From assembly GCF_034424315.1 (NCBI RefSeq), contig NZ_CP139972.1, positions 5,208,001 to 5,272,000 of the forward strand: DNA of 64,000 bases. Reading direction: 5' to 3'. Shown here in pieces: positions 8,351 to 16,276 of the stretch; within the stretch, counting starts at the first letter, position 1; every line of letters starts with the position of its first letter. Position numbers and translations under genes: made by a program. This DNA comes from Chitinophaga sancti (lineage in GTDB: Bacteria > Bacteroidota > Bacteroidia > Chitinophagales > Chitinophagaceae). The notes beneath the pieces were generated by a model, which was given only the letters and a program-made list of their open reading frames with translations, had not been told where the DNA came from and searched no databases.

Positions 8351-9229
8351 TTATGCTACAATTACCTGCAGGGAAGCGGGTTCTACCCTGAAGAGTACCT
8401 GCCCCTGACTGGTGAGTGGCACCGCATCTCCATCTACCTGCAAATGGGCAAGTTCAGGGCTTTTCACCAGGATCTGCTTACCCATATAATGATTCATGTA
8501 ACTGGTCTTGTCAACATTCCCCATGAGTGAATAGAAACCTAATGGCACTAATCCAAAGAAAGGCATGGGCGGAACAACGCATACATCGAGGGTACCATCG
8601 AAAACGCTTGCGTTGGGTGCGAGCTTGAATTCATAACCAAACTGGTTACCGTTGGCAACTGTGAACATAAATGCTTTCTGTTCAAGTTGCTGCCCGTCAA
8701 TATCGATCTTATAAGAAGGACCTCTGTATTTATTGAAACTGCTGATCACCAGTTTTGCATATCCCCACAACCCTCTCTTCTTTGTATTTCTGAACTGGTC
8801 AGCGATGAGGGCATCAAAGCCTACGCCGGCATTACTGAGGAATAAGTGTTCATTGGCATATCCGATGTCAATAGGCTTCCGTTTTCCGTTGGCAATCAGC
8901 TCCAGCGCCAGAGGCACTTTCAGCGGTATCTTCAGGGCTCTGGCCAGGCCATTGCCGCTACCTAAGGGAATTACAGCCAGTGCAGTATCAGTACCAATCA
9001 GGCCTTGTGCTATTTCATTGATGGACCCATCTCCACCTACTGCTACCACCGTATCTACTCCCTGGGTAACCGCTTCCCTGGAAAGGTCAGCACCATGCCC
9101 CAGGTACTCCAGGTGTTTTATTTCTACCTGGAAGGCTTTAGGTGTCAGGTATCGCCGGATCACTCCTTCTAACCGCTTCTGTCTGTCTGTACCGGCTTTC
9201 CGGTTGATGATAAATAATATCTTTCTCAA
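8351..9229 (-). CDS. Diacylglycerol/lipid kinase family protein (YegS/BmrU-like)
   Basis: The 292-residue protein belongs to the DAGK catalytic family, which phosphorylates lipids such as diacylglycerol with ATP. Seen are the N-terminal ILFIINRKAG, the nucleotide-binding GGDGSINE at 65-72, and LGSGNGLARAL, the usual motifs in the usual order; the C-terminal half is the beta-sandwich with VDGDAVPL. Length is typical. It lies between nadC (19 bp upstream) and the SUI1 gene (15 bp downstream). The actual lipid substrate cannot be read from the sequence. Confidence 0.9.
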   Translation of the reverse strand: MRKILFIINRKAGTDRQKRLEGVIRRYLTPKAFQVEIKHLEYLGHGADLSREAVTQGVDTVVAVGGDGSINEIAQGLIGTDTALAVIPLGSGNGLARALKIPLKVPLALELIANGKRKPIDIGYANEHLFLSNAGVGFDALIADQFRNTKKRGLWGYAKLVISSFNKYRGPSYKIDIDGQQLEQKAFMFTVANGNQFGYEFKLAPNASVFDGTLDVCVVPPMPFFGLVPLGFYSLMGNVDKTSYMNHYMGKQILVKSPELAHLQVDGDAVPLTSQGQVLFRVEPASLQVIVA

Positions 9230-9248
9230 CGCAAGGGATATTTCTGTT

Positions 9249-10094
9249 TTAAATAGCTTTCAGGCTCAGGTCAAGACTCACCGCGTGGTGAATGACAGCT
9301 CCTGCTGATACGTAATCTACTCCTGTCTTTGCATACTCCTCAATCGTATCCAGGTTAATGCCTCCTGAAGCCTCTGTTTCATATTTCCCGTCTATCAGCA
9401 ATAATGCCTGGTGCAATTGTGCAGGAGTAAAATTGTCCAGCATAACGCGATGTATTTTTCCAACAGCCAGCACTTCCTTTACATCATCGAGATTACGGGT
9501 TTCTACTTCAATCCGCAAAGGTAATCCGTTCTCTTTAAGATAAGCGACTGTTCTGTTTACAGCAGCTGTAATACCACCTGCAAAATCGATATGATTGTCT
9601 TTCAGCATTACCATATCATACAGCCCCATTCTATGATTGACACCGCCGCCAATTCTTACCGCTTCTTTTTCCAGGAGACGGAAGTTAGGTGTTGTTTTAC
9701 GGGTATCCAGCAGTTTGGTCCGGTAGCCGTTCAGTTTCTGTACGTATTGATGGGTAAGTGTAGCAATACCACTCATGCGCTGCATACAGTTCAGTACCAG
9801 TCTTTCAGCCATGAGCAGGGTATGTACGGAAGCATGCACTTCAAATGCCGTTTCGCCGACAGTCATGGCTTCTCCATCTTTCTTCAGGGGAGTAAACACA
9901 GTTTCCGGATCGAGCAGGCGGAAAATGACCGGAGCTACCTCCATTCCTGCCAGGATGCCGTCCTCCTTTATCTTCAATATGGCACCACCTCTGGCATTTG
10001 CCGGTATACAAGCCAGGGTGGAGTGATCTCCGTCTCCTATATCTTCTGCCAGTGCGCTGCGAATAAGGTTTGTTAATGCTGGTTCCTGTAACAT
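9249..10094 (-). CDS. nadC: Nicotinate-nucleotide pyrophosphorylase (carboxylating), quinolinate phosphoribosyltransferase
   Basis: NadC turns quinolinate and PRPP into nicotinate mononucleotide in de novo NAD synthesis. The protein shows LAEDIGDGDHST near the N-terminus, LLDTRKTTPNFRLLEKEAV, GGGVNHRMGLYDMVMLKDNH, IEVETRN, and the C-terminal EASGGINL. I chose the ATG at 10094, giving 281 residues starting MLQEPALTN, because the longer frame up to 10145 would run into a likely promoter (10113-10120) and reach the edge of a terminator. It leads the unit with the lipid kinase and SUI1 genes. Confidence 0.95.
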   Translation of the reverse strand: MLQEPALTNLIRSALAEDIGDGDHSTLACIPANARGGAILKIKEDGILAGMEVAPVIFRLLDPETVFTPLKKDGEAMTVGETAFEVHASVHTLLMAERLVLNCMQRMSGIATLTHQYVQKLNGYRTKLLDTRKTTPNFRLLEKEAVRIGGGVNHRMGLYDMVMLKDNHIDFAGGITAAVNRTVAYLKENGLPLRIEVETRNLDDVKEVLAVGKIHRVMLDNFTPAQLHQALLLIDGKYETEASGGINLDTIEEYAKTGVDYVSAGAVIHHAVSLDLSLKAI

Positions 10095-10112
10095 ACTATT
10101 GCTTTGAAATAA

Positions 10113-10120
10113 CGAAAGTA
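10113..10120 (-). promoter_or_regulatory. Probable -7 box for nadC (TACTTTCG)
   Basis: The minus strand reads TACTTTCG, seven of eight positions of TAnnTTTG, 18 bp before the chosen nadC ATG and just after the terminator of the DUF4783 gene. This fits a separate transcription unit starting at nadC. Confidence 0.45.
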
Positions 10121-10146
10121 AGCGAATTTTAACTGACCCTTTCAAA

Positions 10147-10176
10147 CAAAAAAAGTCCGGAGAAGTACTCCGGACT
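10147..10176 (-). terminator. Intrinsic terminator after the DUF4783 gene
   Basis: AGTCCGGAG (10154-10162) and CTCCGGACT (10168-10176) form a perfect 9-bp stem with loop AAGTA. On the minus strand a run of seven T follows. It lies 24 bp after the stop of the DUF4783 gene. Confidence 0.88.
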
Positions 10177-10200
10177 AAACAATATCAATCTTAACAATCA

Positions 10201-10620
10201 CTATTTATTTTCAAATCGAAGCTCATTGAGTACCATTGAGCCGCCCTTCTTTTGTAAGAAAAAGGATGTACGAAATGCACCGCCGGAGGTACCCATATTA
10301 CCGATACCAAAACGGGATCCACCTCCGCCTTCGCCCTGATGGATCAGTTCGAAAGACTTAACCTGATTCTTTGAAAAAAAGTCTTTTAATATAATTTCAG
10401 CCTGAGACTTGCTATAAGAGCTGGATTTACCTGAGATGTTGATTTCAACAGTATTATCAAGATAACGGGAAAGCGAACTAGCATCGCCCGATTTGATGGA
10501 GCTGACCACATCTTCGAAAGGACCAGCAGCACCCGGATTCAAGGCAGCTGCTGACATTGTAAATGCAGTGACAATGCCTGCTAACAGCACCACTCCCAGC
10601 ACGTACATTAACTTTTTCAT
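10201..10620 (-). CDS. DUF4783 secreted protein
   Basis: The 139-residue product starts with a signal peptide (MKKLMYVLGVVLLAGIVTAF, with cleavage probably shortly after). The mature part FEDVVSSIKSGDASSLSRYL and SYSKSQAEIILKDFFSKNQ resembles the small NTF2-like DUF4783 family, often found next to nadC in Bacteroidota. The C-terminus GGSMVLNELRFENK completes the fold. I took the ATG at 10620; an upstream ATG at 10656 would only add a non-signal extension. Function unknown. It ends at a clear terminator, so it is transcribed apart from nadC. Confidence 0.8.
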   Translation of the reverse strand: MKKLMYVLGVVLLAGIVTAFTMSAAALNPGAAGPFEDVVSSIKSGDASSLSRYLDNTVEINISGKSSSYSKSQAEIILKDFFSKNQVKSFELIHQGEGGGGSRFGIGNMGTSGGAFRTSFFLQKKGGSMVLNELRFENK

Positions 10621-10976
10621 CGCCAGTATTTTATTAGATAGTAAAGTTTTCATCATCAGTGTGAAATGGGCTAAAACTATGCCAAATTGCGGGTTGACGC
10701 GGAAAATACAATTATCGTTGTATCATCCAATTGGTAATTAATGCAAAATTAAAAATATATAATTTTAGAATAAAACTTAAGTGCAAGTTATGAAAAGTAA
10801 ATATTCTTCCGGGATAAGTGCCTGGATGATAAGAAAGCCGGGCCAGGCCTGACCTAAATCAGGTTGTAAAAATTCAACTGATATGAATTTTGCCTCCAAA
10901 TGATCAAAAGACTATTGGAATTGAAGGATGCTTGTTAACTTTACGATCTTACTGCTTTAAAATCTCAACCGGATAT
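10621..10976. other. Divergent intergenic region between the DUF4783 gene and gpmI
   Basis: I see no gene here. The minus-strand reading TAATTTTG at 10744-10751 could be a -7 box for the DUF4783 gene, with a leader of about 120 bases. TAACTTTA at about 10936-10943 is a weak candidate for gpmI. Short inverted repeats around 10820-10865 (CCTGA/TCAGG and GCCTGG/CCAGGC) are visible but not strong. Confidence 0.4.
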
Positions 10977-12500
10977 ATGGAAAAGAAAAAAGCCATGCTC
11001 GTTATCATGGATGGATGGGGACAAGGACAGGTTCCTACCGCTGACGCAATAGCAAATGCCAAGACACCTTTCGTGAGCAGTCTTTATTCAAAGTACCCAC
11101 ATAGTACACTCGTTACTTGTGGCGAACAGGTAGGCTTACCGGATGGACAAATGGGTAACTCAGAAGTAGGTCACCTCAACCTTGGTGCCGGTCGTATTGT
11201 ATACCAGGAACTGCAGCGTATCAATGTTGCTGTCCGTACCGGGGAACTGGCATCTAACGCTGTGTTGCAGGAAACTTTCAACTACGCTAAAGACAAAGAT
11301 AAAGCCCTTCACCTGATTGGTCTGGTAAGTGACGGCGGTGTGCACTCTCACATCACTCACCTGAAAGCGCTGACCCAGATTGCGAAAGAAAAAGGTCTGA
11401 CCAAAGTATACATTCACGCCTTCACCGATGGCCGTGATACAGATCCTAAAGGTGGTCTCGGTTACTTCGCTGACCTGCTGCCTCACCTGGCACAAACTAC
11501 CGGTCAGGTAGCCAGCATCACAGGCCGTTATTACGCAATGGACCGCGATAAACGCTGGGAACGTGTGAAACTCGCTTACGATGCCCTGGTAAATGGTACA
11601 GGAACTCCTGCTACCGATGTACTGGCAGCTATGAAAGCTTCTTACGAAGCAGGTGTAACTGACGAATTTATCAAGCCAGTGATCATTACTGACGCTGCTG
11701 GTAAACCAGTCACCACTATACAGGAGGGCGATGCTGTACTTTGCTTCAACTTCCGTACTGACCGTTGTCGCGAAATCACCCAGGTACTCACCCAACAGGC
11801 TTTCCCTGACTTCGGCATGAAACCACTGAACCTGTTCTACACCACCATGACTGAGTATGATAAAACATACAAAGGCGTGCACGTGATCTTCGAAAACGAT
11901 AACCTGGCCAATACCCTGGGCGAAGTGCTGGAACAAAATGACCGCACCCAGATCCGTATCGCAGAAACTGAAAAATACCCACACGTATCTTTCTTCTTCT
12001 CCGGTGGCCGCGAAAAAGAATTTAAAGGCGAACGCCGTCTGATCGTAGCTTCCCCTAAAGTAGCTACTTACGACCTGCAGCCGGAAATGAGCGCTCCTGA
12101 AGTAACCAATACGATCGTAGCTGAAATCAACCAGAAATCAGCCGACTTCATCGCCCTCAACTTCGCAAACGCTGACATGGTGGGTCATACCGGTGTATGG
12201 GAAGCCGCCATCAAAGCAGTAGAAACAGTTGATACCTGCGTAAGCAAGGTAGTGACTGCTGCCCTGGCGAACGACTATACCGTGTTCCTGACCGCAGACC
12301 ACGGAAACGCTGACTTCATGGTGAACGGTGACGGTACACCAAATACCGCTCACACCCTGAACCTGGTACCTTACTTCATCATCAGCAATGATTTCAAAGG
12401 TGAAGTAAAACCTGGTAAACTGGGAGACGTTGCACCTACGATCCTGACACTGATGGGATTACCAATTCCAAAAGAAATGAGTGGTAATATCCTAATATAA
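10977..12500 (+). CDS. gpmI: 2,3-bisphosphoglycerate-independent phosphoglycerate mutase
   Basis: GpmI interconverts 3- and 2-phosphoglycerate in glycolysis and needs two manganese ions. The 507-residue protein begins MEKKKAMLVIMDGWGQG with the metal ligand Asp12 and has the phospho-acceptor serine in QMGNSEVGHLNLGAGR (Ser62). Later motifs are GRDTDPKGG, GRYYAMDRDKRWER, FNFRTDR, ANADMVGHTG and LTADHGNAD. The ATG at 10977 was chosen because the 29 codons above it do not belong to the family. A strong terminator follows. Confidence 0.96.
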   Translation: MEKKKAMLVIMDGWGQGQVPTADAIANAKTPFVSSLYSKYPHSTLVTCGEQVGLPDGQMGNSEVGHLNLGAGRIVYQELQRINVAVRTGELASNAVLQETFNYAKDKDKALHLIGLVSDGGVHSHITHLKALTQIAKEKGLTKVYIHAFTDGRDTDPKGGLGYFADLLPHLAQTTGQVASITGRYYAMDRDKRWERVKLAYDALVNGTGTPATDVLAAMKASYEAGVTDEFIKPVIITDAAGKPVTTIQEGDAVLCFNFRTDRCREITQVLTQQAFPDFGMKPLNLFYTTMTEYDKTYKGVHVIFENDNLANTLGEVLEQNDRTQIRIAETEKYPHVSFFFSGGREKEFKGERRLIVASPKVATYDLQPEMSAPEVTNTIVAEINQKSADFIALNFANADMVGHTGVWEAAIKAVETVDTCVSKVVTAALANDYTVFLTADHGNADFMVNGDGTPNTAHTLNLVPYFIISNDFKGEVKPGKLGDVAPTILTLMGLPIPKEMSGNILI

Positions 12501-12520
12501 TTGCTGGTTCTACCGCAGCT

Positions 12521-12560
12521 AAAAGGCCGTTCTGTGAGTACAGAGCGGCCTTTTTATTTT
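12521..12560 (+). terminator. Intrinsic terminator after gpmI
   Basis: AAAAGGCCGTTCTGT (12521-12535) pairs with ACAGAGCGGCCTTTTT across a GAGT loop, with one G/T wobble, and is followed by more T. It lies 20 bp past the gpmI stop. Confidence 0.9.
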
Positions 12561-12638
12561 TCCGCCTTACTGTAACTATTTTGTCAGGTAAACCGTTTTA
12601 CGTTTTTAGTGCTCTCGACAGATTTGCTCATGCATCAG

Positions 12639-12668
12639 ATGCGCCGTGTTCACGGCGCATTATTTTTT
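12639..12668 (+). terminator. Second intrinsic terminator between gpmI and the lipoprotein gene
   Basis: ATGCGCCGTG (12639-12648) and CACGGCGCAT (12651-12660) form a perfect stem with a TT tip, followed by TATTTTTT. It lies about 80 bp beyond the gpmI terminator with no gene in between, so it may end a small RNA whose promoter could be TATTTTG at 12577-12583. Confidence 0.75.
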
Positions 12669-12725
12669 ACCATTAACCGCAGGTGCAGTTCAGTTTGCTG
12701 CCCCTTCCAATTCCTCATACTTCGC

Positions 12726-12733
12726 TACCTTTG
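12726..12733 (+). promoter_or_regulatory. -7 box (TACCTTTG) 4 bp before a start codon
   Basis: A perfect TAnnTTTG match ends 4 bp before the ATG at 12738. Initiation at the usual distance would place the first transcribed base at the start codon itself. Confidence 0.55.
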
Positions 12734-12737
12734 CTGC

Positions 12738-13304
12738 ATGAAATTTTTCTGGACATTACTGACTGGCACTATTCTCTTTAGCTCCTGCAAGACCGGCTCT
12801 TCCACCCCTCCTCAAACTGGCAGCGGATACAGGGATCTGAAAAGCTACTTCCAGGTAGAACTTAAGGAGCTGGAACAACAAAAACCTGGCTTATTCAAAA
12901 CAGTTTCATTGAACACAATGCATGATAGCGTTGCTATCAATGCCCCCGATTCCCTGCAACTGCATAATATGCTGGCCCCCTTTATGGACGTAGACCTTCA
13001 CAAACCCAGTTTACAGGGTGCCTACGATACCATCTTACTGGCAGATCAGTTTACCGGCAAGCGTTCCCTGATGTACAAAGCAAAGGAAGCATCTACCCTC
13101 CCCCAGGAAATTATCCTCGAATTAGACAATGCACAGCATATCACAGCCGTACAGCTGAACAAGCATGTACGCAACCTCGTTTATGAGTACGAACAAAACC
13201 TCGAGTATCAGCACAATCATCATATCCGGATCACGACAAGACAGCACATCGCTTTCCTGCCCGAGAAAGAACTGGATATAAAGATTGCGATGAGACATCT
13301 TTAA
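12738..13304 (+). CDS. Putative lipoprotein of unknown function upstream of uvrC
   Basis: The 188-residue product starts with a lipoprotein signal (MKFFWTLLTGTILFSSC; cysteine 17). The rest has a helical stretch with many Glu/Gln (YFQVELKELEQQKPGLF), then repeated strand-like segments ending in HIRITTRQHIAFLPEKELDI. I do not recognise a family. The ATG at 12738 is preferred to the far upstream start of the open frame because of the signal peptide and the -7 box just before it. uvrC follows 16 bp downstream, so the two may share a transcript. Confidence 0.7.
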   Translation: MKFFWTLLTGTILFSSCKTGSSTPPQTGSGYRDLKSYFQVELKELEQQKPGLFKTVSLNTMHDSVAINAPDSLQLHNMLAPFMDVDLHKPSLQGAYDTILLADQFTGKRSLMYKAKEASTLPQEIILELDNAQHITAVQLNKHVRNLVYEYEQNLEYQHNHHIRITTRQHIAFLPEKELDIKIAMRHL

Positions 13305-13320
13305 TGACTTTATTGATCAG

Positions 13321-15123
13321 ATGACAGCAGCGGAATTTTCACAGATATCACATACCATTCCCCTTCAACCAGGTATTTACAAATACTATAGTGAAGGCGG
13401 CGAGCTCCTGTACGTGGGAAAAGCGAAAAGCCTGCGGAAACGGGTGAGCTCTTATTTTGTAAAGAATCACGATAGTTTTAAGACCAGGAAACTGGTTGAA
13501 CATATTCATCATATTGAGTTCACCATTGTAGGCTCCGAACAGGATGCCTTCCTGCTGGAGAACTCACTGATTAAACAGTTCCAGCCCAAATTCAATATCA
13601 ACCTCAAGGACGACAAAACTTATCCTTATCTCGTGATCAAACACGAGTCGTTTCCAAGGGTCTTCTTTACCCGGAATGTGGTTAAAGATGGATCAGAATA
13701 CCTGGGTCCATATACCTCCGTATGGAGAGTAAAAGAACTGATGGAAGTAATCAAGTCCAACATCCCTTTACGGACCTGTAACCTCAACCTTTCACCGCAG
13801 AATGTTGCTAAAGGCAAATACAAAGTTTGCCTGGAATATCACCTGGGAAACTGCAAAGGGCCTTGCGAAAGCTTGCAGACAGAAGAAGATTACCGGGAAG
13901 GCTTATCGCAGGTAAAAAATATCCTGAAAGGTAATCTCTCCCCGATCCTGCAACACTTTCGCCAGCTGATGTCGGAGTATGCGATGAACATGGAATTTGA
14001 GAAGGCAGAAATGATGCGGAAAAAGATTGAAAAACTACAGGATTATCAATCCAAGTCTACCATTGTGAATACTAAGGTGGGTAATGTAGACGTCTTTTCT
14101 ATCATTAGCGAAGGCAATCATGCATACGTAAATTATCTGCGCGTACTGAACGGCACTATTGCAGATACAAAGACTGTTACGCTTGAGAAGAAACTGGAAG
14201 AGGAAAATGAGGAGGTATTAGCATATGCAGTGAACTACCTGAGAGATGCATTCAAGAGTGTGACAAAAGAGATTGTTGTGCCGATAGAAATAGAATATCC
14301 TGAAGAGAATATAGTAGTCACAGTTCCGAAAGGAGGGGATAAGAAGAAATTACTGGAACTCTCTGAGAAGAATGTAGATTACTTCAAGGAAGAACTATAC
14401 CGTAAGAAGATCCTGCACCTGGAAGGTAAGAGTGATATGGAGAAGAAGAAAGTGCTGTACCAGTTACAGGCAGATCTTGAGCTGGTAGAATTACCAACGC
14501 ATATAGAGTGTTTCGATAACTCGAATTTCCAGGGAGCGTATCCCGTATCAGCCTGCGTGGTATTTAAGGATGGCATAGCTTCAAAAAAAGACTATCGTCA
14601 TTTTAATGTGAAGACGGTGGAAGGGATCAATGACTTTGCTTCAATGAAGGAAGTGGTATTTCGCCGTTATAGCCGTTTGCTGACCGAACAGCAGCCTTTA
14701 CCGCAACTTGTGATCATAGATGGTGGTAAGGGGCAGTTAGGGGCAGCAATGGATAGTATACGGGCATTGGATCTGGTGGGGAGTATGACGGTGGTAGGGC
14801 TGGCGAAGAATGAGGAAGAGATCTTCTTTCCGGGGGATAAGGATAGTATCAAATTGCCCTATGATAGTGAGAGCCTGAAACTGATAAGAAGGGTACGTGA
14901 TGAGGTGCATAGATTTGGGATTACCTTCCACAGGAATAAGCGAAGTAAGGGAACGTTTAAAAATGAACTGGAAGGTATAAAGGGGATAGGGGAGAACACG
15001 GCTACACAGTTGTTAAAAACCTTCCGGTCAGTAACAAAGATTAAGTTGCTGACAGAAGAAGACCTGGCGAAGGAAGTAGGGGCAGCAAAAGCGAAATTGA
15101 TTTACACACATTTTCATCCTTAA
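13321..15123 (+). CDS. uvrC: Excinuclease ABC subunit C
   Basis: UvrC makes the two incisions in nucleotide excision repair once UvrA and UvrB mark the lesion. The 600-residue protein has the GIY-YIG nuclease at the N-terminus (GIYKYYSEGGELLYVGKAKS, residues 19-38), a UVR helical motif (MEFEKAEMMRKKIEKLQDYQ, about 223-242), the RNase H-like nuclease domain (HIECFDNSN and LVIIDGGKGQLGAA) and a C-terminal helix-hairpin-helix (EGIKGIGENTATQLLKTF). Length is normal. It converges on gldN, with back-to-back hairpins in between. Confidence 0.96.
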   Translation: MTAAEFSQISHTIPLQPGIYKYYSEGGELLYVGKAKSLRKRVSSYFVKNHDSFKTRKLVEHIHHIEFTIVGSEQDAFLLENSLIKQFQPKFNINLKDDKTYPYLVIKHESFPRVFFTRNVVKDGSEYLGPYTSVWRVKELMEVIKSNIPLRTCNLNLSPQNVAKGKYKVCLEYHLGNCKGPCESLQTEEDYREGLSQVKNILKGNLSPILQHFRQLMSEYAMNMEFEKAEMMRKKIEKLQDYQSKSTIVNTKVGNVDVFSIISEGNHAYVNYLRVLNGTIADTKTVTLEKKLEEENEEVLAYAVNYLRDAFKSVTKEIVVPIEIEYPEENIVVTVPKGGDKKKLLELSEKNVDYFKEELYRKKILHLEGKSDMEKKKVLYQLQADLELVELPTHIECFDNSNFQGAYPVSACVVFKDGIASKKDYRHFNVKTVEGINDFASMKEVVFRRYSRLLTEQQPLPQLVIIDGGKGQLGAAMDSIRALDLVGSMTVVGLAKNEEEIFFPGDKDSIKLPYDSESLKLIRRVRDEVHRFGITFHRNKRSKGTFKNELEGIKGIGENTATQLLKTFRSVTKIKLLTEEDLAKEVGAAKAKLIYTHFHP

Positions 15124-15129
15124 TAAATT

Positions 15130-15166
15130 AAGACAGGCGGAACCGCGAAGCGATTCCGCCTGTCTT
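15130..15166. terminator. First of two hairpins between uvrC and gldN
   Basis: AAGACAGGCGGAA (15130-15142) pairs with TTCCGCCTGTCTT (15154-15166), and the 11 bases between hold a further short complementarity. It starts 7 bp after the uvrC stop. The inner bases CCGCGAAGCGATTCC resemble, in inverted form, the core of the second hairpin. Confidence 0.75.
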
Positions 15167-15169
15167 AAA

Positions 15170-15208
15170 AACAAGAAAGGGAATCGCTTCGCGATTCCCT
15201 TTCTTGTT
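15170..15208. terminator. Second hairpin between uvrC and gldN, perfect 18-bp stem
   Basis: The arms 15170-15187 and 15191-15208 are exact reverse complements of each other around a TTC loop. The plus-strand side is followed by TATTATTTTT, so it can stop uvrC transcripts. gldN ends 27 bp further on, so it can serve as its terminator too. Confidence 0.85.
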
Positions 15209-15234
15209 TATTATTTTTATTCTGCGAGCAGCTA

Positions 15235-16266
15235 TTAATACTGCCACATATCCTGTTCTTTATTGAAGATCTTATCCTTCACAGCCTGACCTTCCAACAA
15301 TCTCATAGTACCGTCTTTGATATAATCCTTAATCTCGCGGTTATAAGTATTGTTTTCTTTGGTAACGTAGCTGGTGAAGAAACGCATTTCGAACAGATCT
15401 TCCCAACTCATTGTAGCCGCATCGTTATTCTGGTTGTATACATCGTATTTAGCCAGGATAGGACGCATATCAGGATAATACACCCAGAACAGCGGGATAG
15501 CCGCACGGAAGGAACCATCTTCGTTCATACGGGATACCATTGGAGCGATACCGAGGATACGAACTTTCAGCTGGGACGCTTCCTTGTCGAACACCCAGAT
15601 TTCTTTGATCTTATACTGTACAACAGTACGTGGATCGAAGTCGTCACGGGTAGTTACCATCTTTTCTTCGCCTGTTACAGGGTCGATACTACGGATGGTT
15701 TTTTCTTCGCCGCTCAGTTTATTCTGGATCTCATCGTAAGCGATTGGAGTAGTGAACCTGTCGTCGATAGGACTGAAGGCTTCTACTTCCTTGCTCTTGA
15801 TAGCATTGAGTATGATATTAATGAACAGCTGGCTGGTACCATTTTCATCCTCAACATTGTACTGAAAAGGAAGGTTCATCTTTTCCCGGGTGTCTATCAC
15901 CTGCCAGATCTTCTTTTCCCAGAATTCGTCATCTGAACGAATGTGGTCGTAGAGAATAGGCGTACGGTCTTTGATGAAGTTCTTTTCAGAGATACCATCG
16001 ATACGCTGTGATTTACGCGGGGTATCTACCGGTGTACCGATACCATCAGGGCGCAGTGACGTTCCTGGGGATGGTGGAGGGGGCGGTGGCGGCGCAACGC
16101 TGTTACCTGTAGCAGGATTTACTACGGAAGCATCTTGGACAGCTGCATCGGGAGTCGCCGACTTACGACGTGTACCTCCACGGCGTTGTGCATCAGCCTG
16201 AGATGCCAGCAGGATAACCAGCATTAGGGAACACCAACCAATTTTGTTAAGGATGACTGCTCGCAT
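15235..16266 (-). CDS. gldN: Gliding motility / type IX secretion protein GldN (PorN)
   Basis: GldN is a periplasmic partner of GldK in the ring of the type IX secretion system. The 343-residue protein has a signal peptide (LMLVILLASQADAQ), then a low-complexity part (VAPPPPPPPSPGTSLRP), and the family core: KNFIKDRTPILYDHIRSDDE, WQVIDTREKMNLPF and FWVYYPDMRPILAKYDVYN. It begins 10 bp after gldM. The order gldK-gldL-gldM-gldN is the standard one. Confidence 0.94.
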   Translation of the reverse strand: MRAVILNKIGWCSLMLVILLASQADAQRRGGTRRKSATPDAAVQDASVVNPATGNSVAPPPPPPPSPGTSLRPDGIGTPVDTPRKSQRIDGISEKNFIKDRTPILYDHIRSDDEFWEKKIWQVIDTREKMNLPFQYNVEDENGTSQLFINIILNAIKSKEVEAFSPIDDRFTTPIAYDEIQNKLSGEEKTIRSIDPVTGEEKMVTTRDDFDPRTVVQYKIKEIWVFDKEASQLKVRILGIAPMVSRMNEDGSFRAAIPLFWVYYPDMRPILAKYDVYNQNNDAATMSWEDLFEMRFFTSYVTKENNTYNREIKDYIKDGTMRLLEGQAVKDKIFNKEQDMWQY

Positions 16267-16276
16267 AGAAAATATA

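Noticed and set aside
11160..11984. Long minus-strand frame opposite gpmI
   Set aside because: No recognisable domain; composition is odd (rich in Phe, Val, Cys), and gpmI is certain on the other strand.
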